DNA from: Rhodobacterales bacterium
Lineage (GTDB): Bacteria; Pseudomonadota; Alphaproteobacteria; Rhodobacterales; Rhodobacteraceae
Length of the DNA stretch: 38,232 nucleotides
Direction of reading: 5' to 3'
NCBI GenBank assembly: GCA_017303485.1
Contig: JAFLCY010000029.1
Coordinates: 1-38,232 of the forward strand
The notes below the pieces were generated by a model. That model made no database searches. It was not told the origin of the DNA and was given only the letters and a program-made list of their open reading frames with translations. Each line of letters starts with the position of its first letter. The first letter of the stretch is position 1. Both the position numbers and the translations under genes were made by a program. Below, one piece after another: positions 7,941-16,809 of this stretch.

Positions 7941-8807
7941 ATGACTTTCGATCCGCCGATCCGTCACCTTCTGGCTCCAAATCCCTCGCCCCTGACTGGC
8001 GCGGGAACGAACAGCTGGCTGGTGGGCAGCACCGCCCTTGCCGTGATCGACCCCGGCCCGGACGATCCCGCCCATCTTGCCGCGATCCTGGCGGCGGTCG
8101 GTCCCGGCCAGCACATCAGCCATATCCTCGTCACCCATGCCCATCGCGACCACTCGGCGCTCGCGCCTCGCCTTGCCGCGGCCACCGGCGCCCCGGTCCA
8201 CGCCTTCGGAACCGCGGTCGAGGGGCGCAGTCCGCTCATGGCAGGCCTTGCCGCCAGTCTTCCCGCCCAGGGCGAGGGGCTCGACATCGCCTTCACCCCC
8301 GACCGGCGGCTGGCCGACGGCGACAGCCTTTCCGGACCGGACTGGACCCTTGCCGCGCTCCACACCCCCGGCCACCTTGGCGGGCATCTCTGCCTTGCGC
8401 TTGGCGACACGCTCTTTTCCGGCGATCACGTCATGGGCTGGGCCACTTCCATCGTCTCGCCGCCCGATGGCGACATGGGCGACTACATGGCCTCGCTCGA
8501 CCGGCTTGTGGCGGGGTCCTGGCGCCGCTTCCTTCCGGGCCACGGCAAACCGGTCGAAACCCCCTCCGCACGGATCGCCGAGCTGATTGCCCACCGCCGC
8601 CAGCGCGAACGCCAGATCCTTGCCGGGCTGGCCAAAGGTCCGGACCGCATCCCCGCGCTGACCGGCCGCATCTACCATGATATTCCCCCTGCGCTCTTGC
8701 CAGCGGCCGAGCGCAACGTCTTCGCCCATCTCATTGATCTGACGAACAGAAATATGGTCGTCGCCATCCCTTCCCTGCACCCCGACGCCGAATTCGTCCT
8801 GTCCTGA
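7941..8807 (+). CDS. Metallo-beta-lactamase-fold hydrolase (LACTB2/glyoxalase II type)
   Basis: The 288-residue protein has the metallo-beta-lactamase metal motif HAHRDH (His66, His68, Asp70, His71), then HTPGHLGGHL, FSGDHVMGW and FLPGHGKPVE, which supply the remaining ligands. A C-terminal helical segment (RIAELIAHRRQRERQILAGL) resembles the winged-helix tail of LACTB2-like proteins. The substrate cannot be told: relatives include thiolester hydrolases and RNA endonucleases. No signal peptide is seen, so it is probably cytoplasmic. ATG 7941 is used although no convincing ribosome site precedes it. The gene is divergent from the histidine kinase, 50 bases away, so any promoter must be short or overlap the kinase 5' end. 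Confidence 0.9.
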   Translation: MTFDPPIRHLLAPNPSPLTGAGTNSWLVGSTALAVIDPGPDDPAHLAAILAAVGPGQHISHILVTHAHRDHSALAPRLAAATGAPVHAFGTAVEGRSPLMAGLAASLPAQGEGLDIAFTPDRRLADGDSLSGPDWTLAALHTPGHLGGHLCLALGDTLFSGDHVMGWATSIVSPPDGDMGDYMASLDRLVAGSWRRFLPGHGKPVETPSARIAELIAHRRQRERQILAGLAKGPDRIPALTGRIYHDIPPALLPAAERNVFAHLIDLTNRNMVVAIPSLHPDAEFVLS

Positions 8808-8838
8808 CCCCCACCCGCATTTTCCCGCCATTTGCCCC

Positions 8839-8867
8839 TTGCCGCCCCCAACCTGCCTTGCTATAGA
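8839..8867 (+). promoter_or_regulatory. Candidate promoter for tRNA-Asn
   Basis: TTGCCG (8839-8844), a 17-base spacer and TATAGA (8862-8867) form a good sigma-70-type promoter. The predicted start is about six bases before the tRNA. Position and match to consensus support it. Confidence 0.55.
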
Positions 8868-8878
8868 CCCGCCCGTGT

Positions 8879-8953
8879 TCCGGCGTAGCTCAGCGGTAGA
8901 GCAGTTGACTGTTAATCAATTGGTCGTAGGTTCGATCCCTACCGCCGGAGCCA
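8879..8953 (+). tRNA. tRNA-Asn (anticodon GTT)
   Basis: A complete cloverleaf can be drawn. The acceptor stem TCCGGCG pairs with CGCCGGA (8943-8949), and the D arm contains AGCTCAGCGGTAGAGC. The anticodon loop CTGTTAA carries GTT at 8911-8913, and the T arm contains GGTTCGATCC. The discriminator is G and the CCA end is encoded (8951-8953). It reads AAC and AAU codons. A terminator-like hairpin follows closely. Confidence 0.97.
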
Positions 8954-8961
8954 AAATCACC

Positions 8962-8996
8962 AGGGGCCCGTGAGCGATCACCGGGCCCTTTGTGTT
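8962..8996 (+). terminator. Terminator after tRNA-Asn
   Basis: Arms 8962-8970 and 8982-8990 pair over nine positions (seven G-C, one A-T, one G-T). The inner TGA/TCA pairs extend the hairpin to a GCGA loop, leaving one bulged C. A T-rich stretch (TTTGTGTTT) follows. This fits a rho-independent terminator 9 bases after the tRNA. Confidence 0.65.
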
Positions 8997-9040
8997 TCTT
9001 GGCCAAGTTTCCCTGCTCCCCATTTCACGCCGCATGCCGC

Positions 9041-9068
9041 TTGCCTTCCCCCGAGGGAATGGCTAAAT
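9041..9068 (+). promoter_or_regulatory. Candidate promoter for tRNA-Gly
   Basis: TTGCCT (9041-9046), a 16-base spacer and CTAAAT (9063-9068) lie about ten bases before the tRNA. The -35 resembles that of the neighbouring tRNA-Asn promoter. Confidence 0.45.
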
Positions 9069-9078
9069 CCGGTCGCAC

Positions 9079-9152
9079 GCGGGTGTAGCTCAATGGTAGA
9101 GCAGAAGCTTCCCAAGCTTACGACGAGGGTTCGATTCCCTTCACCCGCTCCA
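9079..9152 (+). tRNA. tRNA-Gly (anticodon CCC)
   Basis: The acceptor stem GCGGGTG pairs with CACCCGC (9142-9148). The D arm is AGCTCAATGGTAGAGC, the anticodon loop TTCCCAA carries CCC at 9111-9113, and the T arm contains GGTTCGATTCC. The discriminator is T and CCA is encoded at 9150-9152. The outermost anticodon-stem pair is a G/A mismatch if a 5-bp stem is drawn. It closely resembles the glyU-type tRNA that decodes GGG. No clear terminator follows. Confidence 0.95.
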
Positions 9153-9220
9153 TCTCACCTCTCCAGTTGACACCGGACCCGCTCAGCGTGACCTTTGCGC
9201 CATGATTTGCGGAGTCCGCC

Positions 9221-9529
9221 ATGTTCCCCCGCCTCGCCCTGCCACTTTGCCTCGCCCTCGCCGCCTGCACCCAGGACAGCGGCCCGACCGAACCCTATGC
9301 TTTCGTCGGCAGCTGGGATTGCGGGGTCGATACCTTCACCTTCACCAACACCAGCTACAACAACGGCAGCGATACCTACCGGATGCAAAGCGTCAGCCGC
9401 GACGGCCGCAACTTCACCCTGCGCTTCGCCAATGGATACACCATCGCGCTGGTGGCCGTCACCGACACTGGGCTCACCTGGATTTCCGGCGCTTCGGGCG
9501 ACCAGTTCAACTGCCGGCGCGTGAACTGA
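9221..9529 (+). CDS. Small putative lipoprotein
   Basis: This 102-residue protein begins with a lipoprotein signal peptide whose lipobox LALAAC places the lipidated Cys at residue 16. The mature part (about 86 residues) is rich in Thr, Asn and aromatic residues: VGSWDCGVDTFTFTNTSYNN, then RDGRNFTLRFANGYTIAL, ending DQFNCRRVN. Its two mature cysteines may pair. It looks like a small beta-rich envelope protein, but I do not recognise a family. ATG 9221 is supported by GGAG six bases upstream. It lies between tRNA-Gly and the RidA gene on the same strand. The frame and export signal are convincing; the function is unknown. Confidence 0.75.
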   Translation: MFPRLALPLCLALAACTQDSGPTEPYAFVGSWDCGVDTFTFTNTSYNNGSDTYRMQSVSRDGRNFTLRFANGYTIALVAVTDTGLTWISGASGDQFNCRRVN

Positions 9530-9588
9530 CTTCCGTTCCGGCGCGGAACCGGCTAACCAGCCGCCCGACGCCAACGAGGAGAGACGCA

Positions 9589-9942
9589 ATGAACACCGAC
9601 ATCACCCGCCACGGCCCCGGCCCCCGCATGTCCGAGGGCGTGGCCTACAATGGCATCCTCTGGGTTGCAGGCCAGCTGGGAGAGCCGTCCGGTTCGGTCG
9701 CCGACCAGACCCGTCAGGCCCTTGCCGCCGTGGACGCGATCCTCGCCAAGGCCGGGACCGACAAGACCCGCATCCTTTCCGTGCAGATCTGGCTGGCCGA
9801 TATGTCGACCTTTGCCGAGATGAACTCGGTCTGGGACAGCTGGGTTCCGCAGGGCCATACCCCGGCCCGCGCCACCGGCGAGGCGAAGCTCGCGACTCCC
9901 GACTACAAGGTCGAGATCATCGTCACCGCCGCGCTGAAGTAA
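9589..9942 (+). CDS. RidA family protein (YjgF/YER057c/UK114)
   Basis: The 117-residue protein is the usual length for the Rid family, whose RidA members hydrolyse reactive enamine/imine intermediates from amino acid metabolism. Visible features are YNGILWVAGQLGE, the helix DQTRQALAAVDAILAKAG, VQIWLADMSTFAEMNSVWDSW and the C-terminal PARATGEAKLATPDYKVEI. That last segment supplies the conserved Arg that binds the carboxylate of the imine. Divergence around the substrate pocket suggests a non-canonical Rid subgroup, so RidA activity itself is not certain. ATG 9589 has GAGGAGA 5 to 10 bases upstream. A bidirectional terminator separates it from pgi. Confidence 0.93.
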   Translation: MNTDITRHGPGPRMSEGVAYNGILWVAGQLGEPSGSVADQTRQALAAVDAILAKAGTDKTRILSVQIWLADMSTFAEMNSVWDSWVPQGHTPARATGEAKLATPDYKVEIIVTAALK

Positions 9943-9968
9943 CTTCGACGCGCAAGCCGCTGAAATAC

Positions 9969-10000
9969 AAAGGGTCGGGGCCGAAAAGCCCCGGCCCTTT
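9969..10000. terminator. Bidirectional terminator between the RidA gene and pgi
   Basis: AAAGGGTCGGGGC (9969-9981) pairs with GCCCCGGCCCTTT (9988-10000) with one G-T pair. The short CGAAAA sequence forms the loop. Reading rightward it is followed by CTTTG and reading leftward by TGTATTT, so it can end both convergent transcripts. Confidence 0.75.
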
Positions 10001-10014
10001 CTTTGTCCGGACCG

Positions 10015-11613
<1,599 letters not shown>

Positions 11614-11614
11614 G

Positions 11615-12286
11615 TCATTCCGCCCAATGCACTGTTGCGTTGTCCAGGACGGCGCGCACCGGCGCCTCCATCGGAGAAAGGGTCATCGCGCGCTCAAGCG
11701 CCTCGCGCTTTTCCGCCCCGGTGATCAGGATGTGGATGTTGAAGGCTTCCCGCAGGACCGGCGCGGTCAGAGTTATCCGGGGTTCCCCCGCCGCCTCGGC
11801 ACGCATCGGCAACAGAGGCGGCGCAGAGGCCGACAAAGCTTCCTCCAGCCGGTCCGCGCCCGGGAAAAGGCTGGCCGTATGCATGTCGGCCCCCATGCCC
11901 AAGAGCAGGACCGAGATCGGCAGGTGGGGCTTCAGTCCGTCCTCCAAAGCCTCCAGCATCGCCTCCGGCTGCTCCGCCGGTGCATAGAGCGGCACCAGCC
12001 GCGCCTGCGCCGCCCGCCCGCGCAACAGCCGTTCGCGCAGCAGCCGCGTGTTCGACCGGTCCGAGGACTCGGGCACCCAGCGTTCGTCGTTCAGGACCAC
12101 CGCCACATTCGCCCAGTCCAGGTCCACCCCCGAGAGCGTGTCGAAGATCGGCCCCGGGGTCGTGCCGCCCGGCACCGAAAGCGTCGCCTTCCCCTCCCGC
12201 CGCAGGAAATCCGCCAACTGCCCGGCAATCGTGTTCGCCACATCCAGCATCAGGAATTCGCGGTCCGGGTAGGTCTCGAGCTTCAT
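11615..12286 (-). CDS. pgl: 6-phosphogluconolactonase
   Basis: Pgl hydrolyses 6-phosphogluconolactone, the product of Zwf, to 6-phosphogluconate. The 223-residue DevB-type protein shows the phosphate-binding [15 protein letters not shown] (about 37-51), the NDERWVP motif (about 66-72) and the catalytic [15 protein letters not shown] segment. In that segment the commonly seen Gly before His is Met; I believe this occurs in relatives, and the catalytic His is present. The ATG overlaps the zwf stop in an ATGA junction (12283-12286), and the stop lies one base before pgi. The three genes are therefore tightly packed and share the promoter upstream of zwf. Confidence 0.96.
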   Translation of the reverse strand: MKLETYPDREFLMLDVANTIAGQLADFLRREGKATLSVPGGTTPGPIFDTLSGVDLDWANVAVVLNDERWVPESSDRSNTRLLRERLLRGRAAQARLVPLYAPAEQPEAMLEALEDGLKPHLPISVLLLGMGADMHTASLFPGADRLEEALSASAPPLLPMRAEAAGEPRITLTAPVLREAFNIHILITGAEKREALERAMTLSPMEAPVRAVLDNATVHWAE

Positions 12287-13737
12287 TCGCGTATCTCCCG
12301 CCAGCGCCGCCCGTCGCGGTGCATCAGCATCAATGCGTCTTCCGGACCCGAGGAGCCGGGATCATAGGTCTGCGGCTTGTCCCCCCGCGCCTCCCAGCCC
12401 TGGATGATCGGGTCGGTCCAGGCCCAGGCCGCCTCGACCTCGTCGCCGCGCATGAACAGGGTCTGGTTGCCGCGGATCACATCCATGATCAGCCGCTCAT
12501 AGGCATCCGGCACGTCCTCGGCCTCGGCCCCCAGCGCATCGGCAAAGGACATGTCCAAGGGCACCTGCATCAGCCGCATGCCGCCCGGCCCCGGCTCCTT
12601 GATCATAACCATAAGGTCCATGCCCTCATTCGGTTGCAGCCGGATCACAAGCACGTTCTCGTGCCAGCCGGTCGCATCGTCGAAGATCGCATGTGGTGGC
12701 TGCCGGAAGGTGATCGCGATCTCCGAGGCGCGCGCGCGCAGCCGCTTGCCGGTCCGCAGGTAGAACGGCACCCCCTGCCAGCGCCAGTTGGAAATCGCCA
12801 CCTTCAGCGCGATATAGCTTTCGGTCTTCGACGCCGGGTCTTCGGAATGGACGACATAGGACTTCTCGCCCCGGCCCGCCCCGTATTGCCCGCGCACGAT
12901 ATGTTCCGGCGGCACGGGCTTCAGCGCGCGGATCACCTTCAGCTTCTCGTCCCGCACGGCATCGGGGTCGAAGTGATAGGGCGGCTCCATCGCGATCAGG
13001 CAAAGAAGCTGCATCATGTGGTTCTGCACCATGTCCCGCATGGCACCGGACTTGTCGTAATAGGCGCCCCGCCCGTCGACCCCCACCGTCTCGGCCACGG
13101 TGATCTGCACATGGTCGATGTATTCCGCCTTCCACAGCGGCTCGAACAGGATGTTGGCGAAGCGCACCGCCATCAGATTCTGGACGGTTTCCTTGCCGAG
13201 ATAATGGTCGATCCGGTAGATCTGCGTCTCGTTGAAATGCTTCGCCAGCACTTCGTTCAGCGCCTTCGCGCTGGCCAGATCGCGCCCGAAGGGCTTTTCC
13301 ACCACGATCCGGCTCCAGGCATCGGCGATGCCATACTCGGACAGCCGTTGCGCGATGGCGCCGAACAGGCTGGGCGCGACCGAGAAGTAGAAGGCCCGCA
13401 CGACATCCGCGCGCATCAGGCCCTTCAACTTCGCCCAGCCCCCCGTCCCGGTGGCGTCGATCGCAACATAGTGGATGCGGCCAAGGAATGCCTCGATCAT
13501 CTCGGCGTCCTGCCGGGCCTTCGGCACGAATTCGGTGATCGCCGCGCGCACCTGCTCGCGATAGGCCGCGTCGGTCAGATCGGCCCGCGCCGCGCCGATT
13601 ATCCGGCTTTCGGCCACCATCTGCCCGGACAGGAAGCGCCGGTAGAGCCCCGGCAGGATCTTGCGGCGGGCAAGGTCGCCGGTGCCCCCGAAGATCACCA
13701 GATCGAACACATCGACCGGAATGACACGCGAAACCAT
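12283..13737 (-). CDS. zwf: Glucose-6-phosphate 1-dehydrogenase
   Basis: Zwf oxidises glucose-6-phosphate to 6-phosphogluconolactone with reduction of NAD(P)+. It is the entry to the oxidative pentose phosphate and Entner-Doudoroff routes. The 484-residue protein has the N-terminal Rossmann motif VIFGGTGDLARRKILPGLY (about 13-31) and the family active-site segment IYRIDHYLGKETVQNLMAVR. The C-terminal part includes VPFYLRTGKRLRARASEI. ATG 13737 has AAGGAGA five bases upstream. It is the first gene of zwf-pgl-pgi. The short 5' leader contains a perfect 16-bp palindrome at the predicted transcription start, suggesting control by a LacI-family repressor. The edd and eda genes are not in the window. 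Confidence 0.98.
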   Translation of the reverse strand: MVSRVIPVDVFDLVIFGGTGDLARRKILPGLYRRFLSGQMVAESRIIGAARADLTDAAYREQVRAAITEFVPKARQDAEMIEAFLGRIHYVAIDATGTGGWAKLKGLMRADVVRAFYFSVAPSLFGAIAQRLSEYGIADAWSRIVVEKPFGRDLASAKALNEVLAKHFNETQIYRIDHYLGKETVQNLMAVRFANILFEPLWKAEYIDHVQITVAETVGVDGRGAYYDKSGAMRDMVQNHMMQLLCLIAMEPPYHFDPDAVRDEKLKVIRALKPVPPEHIVRGQYGAGRGEKSYVVHSEDPASKTESYIALKVAISNWRWQGVPFYLRTGKRLRARASEIAITFRQPPHAIFDDATGWHENVLVIRLQPNEGMDLMVMIKEPGPGGMRLMQVPLDMSFADALGAEAEDVPDAYERLIMDVIRGNQTLFMRGDEVEAAWAWTDPIIQGWEARGDKPQTYDPGSSGPEDALMLMHRDGRRWREIRE

Positions 13738-13757
13738 GACCGTCTCCTTCGAACGCG

Positions 13758-13773
13758 CTGTTAGCGCTAACAG
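13758..13773. promoter_or_regulatory. LacI-type operator palindrome upstream of zwf
   Basis: CTGTTAGCGCTAACAG is a perfect 16-bp palindrome with the central CG typical of LacI-family operators. It lies 21-36 bases before the zwf ATG and covers the predicted transcription start. A repressor bound here should block initiation. A closely similar site lies upstream of glgP. The regulator is not encoded in the window. Confidence 0.65.
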
Positions 13774-13777
13774 AGGC

Positions 13778-13806
13778 GTTCTACAGCCTGCGCCGACTTC
13801 TGTCTA
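13778..13806 (-). promoter_or_regulatory. Candidate zwf promoter
   Basis: On the minus strand TAGACA (13806-13801), a 17-base spacer and TAGAAC (13783-13778) match the sigma-70 consensus at five and four of six positions. Transcription would start near 13771, inside the palindromic operator. Confidence 0.5.
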
Positions 13807-13831
13807 GCATCGCTGATCCGACGGGGAAACC

Positions 13832-14530
13832 TCAGCCGTCGTCCAGCGACTCCCAGCGGACGCGCGTCAGCCCCGGCTCGGCGGCCAGCCGCTGCACGGC
13901 CTGCTCCAGACCGGCCTCACCTACCTCCTCGGCTGTCACCGTCGCCGAAAGGTCAAGCCCCTTGCCTTCATCCCCCATCGTCACGCCGATCTCCGAGATA
14001 TGCAGCCCGCCCAGCGACAGCGTCCGCAGCATCAGACTGCGCACCCCCGCTTCCTGCGCCGCGTCCACTGTCACCTGCACCCGGTAGGCCCGGATGATCG
14101 GCACCCCCGCCCGGGTATAGCGCTTCAAGAGCTTGACCAGCGGACGCAGCCCCAGGTTCACGAAGACCACCAGCCCCGTCAGCAAGAGCGCCAGGTCCCA
14201 GGCCCCTGCCCCGGCCATCATGCCAACGCCCGCCGAACACCACAGCGTCGCCGCCGTGTTCAGCCCGTGAATGTTGAACCCGTCGCGAAAGATGATCCCG
14301 GCCCCCAGAAAGCCGATGCCGGACACAATTTGCGCGGCAACGCGGGTATGGCTGACCTCATCGGGAAAGAGGCCCGAGAAGATCACGAAACCCGCCGCCC
14401 CAAGCGAGACCAGCGCATTGGTCCGAAGCCCCGCCATGCGCTGCCGGACCTGCCGCTCGGACCCGATGACCGCGCCACAGGCCAGCGCCGTGAACATGTG
14501 CAGCGCCGCCGCGTGCAGACTGACATCCAT
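13832..14530 (-). CDS. MgtC/SapB family membrane protein
   Basis: The 232-residue protein has the MgtC N-terminal membrane domain of about five helices. The conserved GSERQVRQRMAGLRTNALVSLGA segment (about 23-45), GIGFLGAGIIFRDG (about 71-84) and the GLNTAATLWCSAGVGMMAGAG stretch are all present. A soluble C-terminal domain (about 145-232) has an ACT-like pattern (YRVQVTVDAAQEAG, then HISEIGVTMGDEGKG). MgtC proteins are linked to growth in low magnesium and inhibit F-type ATP synthase in Salmonella; other members have unclear roles. ATG 14530 is preceded by GGGGAG. No magnesium-sensing leader is evident in the roughly 90 bases upstream. Its neighbours do not indicate a function. Confidence 0.9.
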   Translation of the reverse strand: MDVSLHAAALHMFTALACGAVIGSERQVRQRMAGLRTNALVSLGAAGFVIFSGLFPDEVSHTRVAAQIVSGIGFLGAGIIFRDGFNIHGLNTAATLWCSAGVGMMAGAGAWDLALLLTGLVVFVNLGLRPLVKLLKRYTRAGVPIIRAYRVQVTVDAAQEAGVRSLMLRTLSLGGLHISEIGVTMGDEGKGLDLSATVTAEEVGEAGLEQAVQRLAAEPGLTRVRWESLDDG

Positions 14531-14622
14531 GACCTGCTCCCCTTGTCAGAGGCGGTCACAAGATCACCGGGCGGCGGATTTGTGAAGCTTTTGTAACGGC
14601 GATGTAACGGCCAAAGCCGACA

Positions 14623-15207
14623 TCAGGCGTCCAGCTCGGCGTCCCAGTACAGGTAGTCCATCCAGCTTTCGTGCAGGTGGTTCGGCGGGAAGCGGCGACC
14701 ATGCGCCTGCATTTCCTCGGCGGAGGGCGCGCGCGGCAGACGGTTCAGGTACATCCCCGCCTGTTTCAGCGTGCGCGAGCCCTTGCGCAGGTTGCAGGGA
14801 CTGCAGGCCGCCACCACGTTCTCCCAGCTGGTGATCCCGCCCCGCGACCTCGGCAGCACATGGTCGAAGGTCAGATCGCCCTTCGCCCCGCAATATTGGC
14901 AGCAGAATTCGTCCCGCAGAAAAAGATTGAAGCGCGTGAATGCCACGCGCTTCTGAGGTCTTACGAATTCTTTCAGGACCACCACCGAGGGTATCCTGAA
15001 TTCTTGCCGTTGACTGTGGACGACCGCATCATACTCGGCGACGATCTGCACCCGGTCAAGGAAGGCGGCCTTGATCGCCTCCTGCCAGGGCCAGAGCGAA
15101 AGCGGGTAGTAGGACAGCGGGCGGTAATCGGCGTTCAGCACCAAAGCTGGATAGTGCTTCAGCGACGCGGGATCGCGCACGAACTGGGTTCTGAAATCGC
15201 CGTCCAT
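14623..15207 (-). CDS. HNH endonuclease
   Basis: The 194-residue protein carries a zinc-stabilised HNH domain in its second half. CxxC pairs lie at Cys103/Cys106 and Cys135/Cys138, with Asp115-His116 in TFDHVLPRSRGG, Asn130 in SWENVV and Asn139 in CNLRKG. The N-terminal part (ALVLNADYRPLSYYPLSLWPWQEAIKAAF) is typical of a widespread bacterial HNH family often annotated only as endonuclease. No methylase or mobile-element gene is adjacent, so a restriction role is not supported. ATG 15207 was chosen from the conserved N-terminus (MDGDFRTQFV), although its ribosome site is weak. An in-frame GTG at 15264 would add 19 residues. It is probably a housekeeping or DNA-repair nuclease; the role is unproven. 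Confidence 0.88.
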   Translation of the reverse strand: MDGDFRTQFVRDPASLKHYPALVLNADYRPLSYYPLSLWPWQEAIKAAFLDRVQIVAEYDAVVHSQRQEFRIPSVVVLKEFVRPQKRVAFTRFNLFLRDEFCCQYCGAKGDLTFDHVLPRSRGGITSWENVVAACSPCNLRKGSRTLKQAGMYLNRLPRAPSAEEMQAHGRRFPPNHLHESWMDYLYWDAELDA

Positions 15208-15384
15208 CTGCGTCAAAGACTCCGCGCTTCGCCCGTCGGCCACCGGCCTGCAGGGCGGGCGCACCCGCCCCGTTACCGGGAACTATATCTGGCGTTTCTG
15301 CCGTGGCAACCCCCAAGCGCGTGATCGCCTTTAGGGTTTTGCACCGGTCTTCTGCACCAGCCGGGTAACAGGGCAATGACGGCG

Positions 15385-16419
15385 TCAGGCGGGCACCTGC
15401 GGGCATTGGCTCGCGGTATCGCGCTGGAAGGCGAACCAGTCGAGAAAACCTTCCTCCCGCGCCGCCGCCTGCAGGGTCCGCGCCAGAAGCCGGCGCAGGC
15501 GTGGCAGGCCAAGGGCGATCCAGACCCGCCGTGCCGGGGCGAGGTCGCGCAACTGCCCAAGGTCGAACTCTTCGGGGAAGTCGTAGGTCCAGGGCCGAAG
15601 CCGCCCCTCGGGCGTGACCACCAGAGGGTTGACCACATCCGACAGCCGCTGGTCCGCGCCGCCGGTCAGGGCGAGATCCCAAGCCCGCGCATCCGCCGCC
15701 AGCGCCTCGGCCGGGGCCAGATCGACATGCACGGCGACCTCGCCCTCCCAGGCCAGTTGGAGGGTCTGCGCCATCAGCCACAGCCTTGCCGTATCCGCCT
15801 CACTCAGGGCCAGACCGGCCGCCTCCTCTCGCGCGCGCCCGGCCATGACCAGCGGGCGCAACTGCACTGCCCGCACGCCAAGCCCCGCACACAACTCGAT
15901 GAAGTCGGGCACCTCGCACAGCGAATCCCGTGTCACGGTGAAGGCTGCCGCCGCGGGCTTGCCGATCTCGGCCAGATAGCGCAGCCCGGCTACCGCCCGC
16001 GCCCAGGCCTGCCCGTTGCCGCGCATGGCGTTGTGCCGCGCCTCCAGCCCGTCAAAGCTGATCGCGATCCGGTCCAGAGCCTCGATCACCGGGCGGTGGC
16101 GCTGGGACACACGAAACCCGTTGCTGATCGCCGCCGTGCGGAACCCCTCGACCTTCGCCGCCGCCAGCAGATCGCCAAGCCAGGGATAGAGCAGCGGCTC
16201 GCCACCCGACAGGCTGATCACCTCATAGCCCTCGGCCCGCAGCCGGGGCAACGCAGCCAGCAGGGGCTCCAGCGGCAGGATGGTCCGCCGCAGCGGGGAC
16301 GAGGCCGAATAGCAGTGGCTGCAGGCCAGATTGCACAGGTCAAGCGGATGCAGATGGACCGTGCGGTCGGGCAGAAAGCCCGACCGCGCCAGCCCGCATC
16401 CCGAAGGATGCGTGGTCAT
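15385..16419 (-). CDS. Radical SAM enzyme, partner of the 108-residue protein
   Basis: The 344-residue protein has the radical SAM iron-sulfur motif CxxxCxxC (Cys29, Cys33, Cys36, in LDLCNLACSHCYS) and the SAM-binding GGEP (72-75). AISFDGLEARHNAMRGNG follows, as in peptide-modifying enzymes of the SPASM group. After about residue 250 there is a SPASM-like phrase (PLVVTPEGRLRPWTYDFPEEFDLGQL), but its usual cluster cysteines are missing: Trp sits where Cys is expected and only one late Cys remains. ATG 16419 overlaps the stop of the preceding 108-residue gene by one base (TGATG) and has GGAGG upstream. The substrate is unknown; the coupled small protein is the obvious candidate. Alternatives are a cofactor or protein-maturation enzyme. 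Confidence 0.88.
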   Translation of the reverse strand: MTTHPSGCGLARSGFLPDRTVHLHPLDLCNLACSHCYSASSPLRRTILPLEPLLAALPRLRAEGYEVISLSGGEPLLYPWLGDLLAAAKVEGFRTAAISNGFRVSQRHRPVIEALDRIAISFDGLEARHNAMRGNGQAWARAVAGLRYLAEIGKPAAAAFTVTRDSLCEVPDFIELCAGLGVRAVQLRPLVMAGRAREEAAGLALSEADTARLWLMAQTLQLAWEGEVAVHVDLAPAEALAADARAWDLALTGGADQRLSDVVNPLVVTPEGRLRPWTYDFPEEFDLGQLRDLAPARRVWIALGLPRLRRLLARTLQAAAREEGFLDWFAFQRDTASQCPQVPA

Positions 16420-16745
16420 CACCGGCCTCCGGCCAGTTCCGGCACATGCATCTCGACCTGCAACCGCCACAGATCATCGACCAGGATGCCGTAGGGGAAC
16501 AGTCGCACCACCCGGTATTTCTCGCCGCCGATGAACTTGTCGACCAGGATGCGCTTGTCGCTGAAATAGTCGATACAGATGCCGTAGGGGCAGAAATCCA
16601 CACCGCCGATCTTCAGCCCGTCGCGGACGATGCGCTTCGAGATCGCGGCGATCACGTCGTCCTTCAGCTCGCGGTGGGCAAGGCGTTTGGCAAGGGCCTT
16701 CTGGATGTCCTTGGCCGAAGTTGCGGCAATGGCGCCAGCTTCCAT
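16419..16745 (-). CDS. 108-residue protein with duplicated PYGI motif, coupled to a radical SAM enzyme
   Basis: I do not recognise this family. The N-terminal half (residues 1-45) looks helical and charged (AKDIQKALAKRLAHRELKDDVIAAISKRIV). The C-terminal half contains two related segments, FCPYGICIDY (51-60) and LFPYGILVDD (82-91), 31 residues apart and separated by a basic-aromatic linker. The first carries both cysteines of the protein. A leader-like helix followed by repeated short motifs, directly before a radical SAM gene, resembles ribosomally made peptide precursors. It could equally be a folded partner protein with a sequence duplication. ATG 16745 has a strong AGGAGGA ribosome site. 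Two hairpins lie in its upstream region (16779-16794 and 16810-16834). Confidence 0.75.
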   Translation of the reverse strand: MEAGAIAATSAKDIQKALAKRLAHRELKDDVIAAISKRIVRDGLKIGGVDFCPYGICIDYFSDKRILVDKFIGGEKYRVVRLFPYGILVDDLWRLQVEMHVPELAGGR

Positions 16746-16809
16746 GAAATCCTCCTGAAAATGCTTGGGTCGAACGAAGCCGGGAAATTCCGGCGGCGCA
16801 ATCCTGCCA

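Noticed and set aside
8879-9152. The tRNA pair as an integration site for a genomic island
   Set aside because: No integrase and no direct repeat of a tRNA 3' end was seen nearby; flanking genes look ordinary.
14623-15207. The HNH endonuclease as part of a restriction or mobile element system
   Set aside because: No methyltransferase, integrase, phage or intein features are nearby, and this HNH family is widespread as a solitary gene.
15272-15283. GTTACCGGGAAC as a third copy of the zwf/glgP operator
   Set aside because: It lacks the central CGC and the symmetric ends, and no promoter or sugar gene is next to it.
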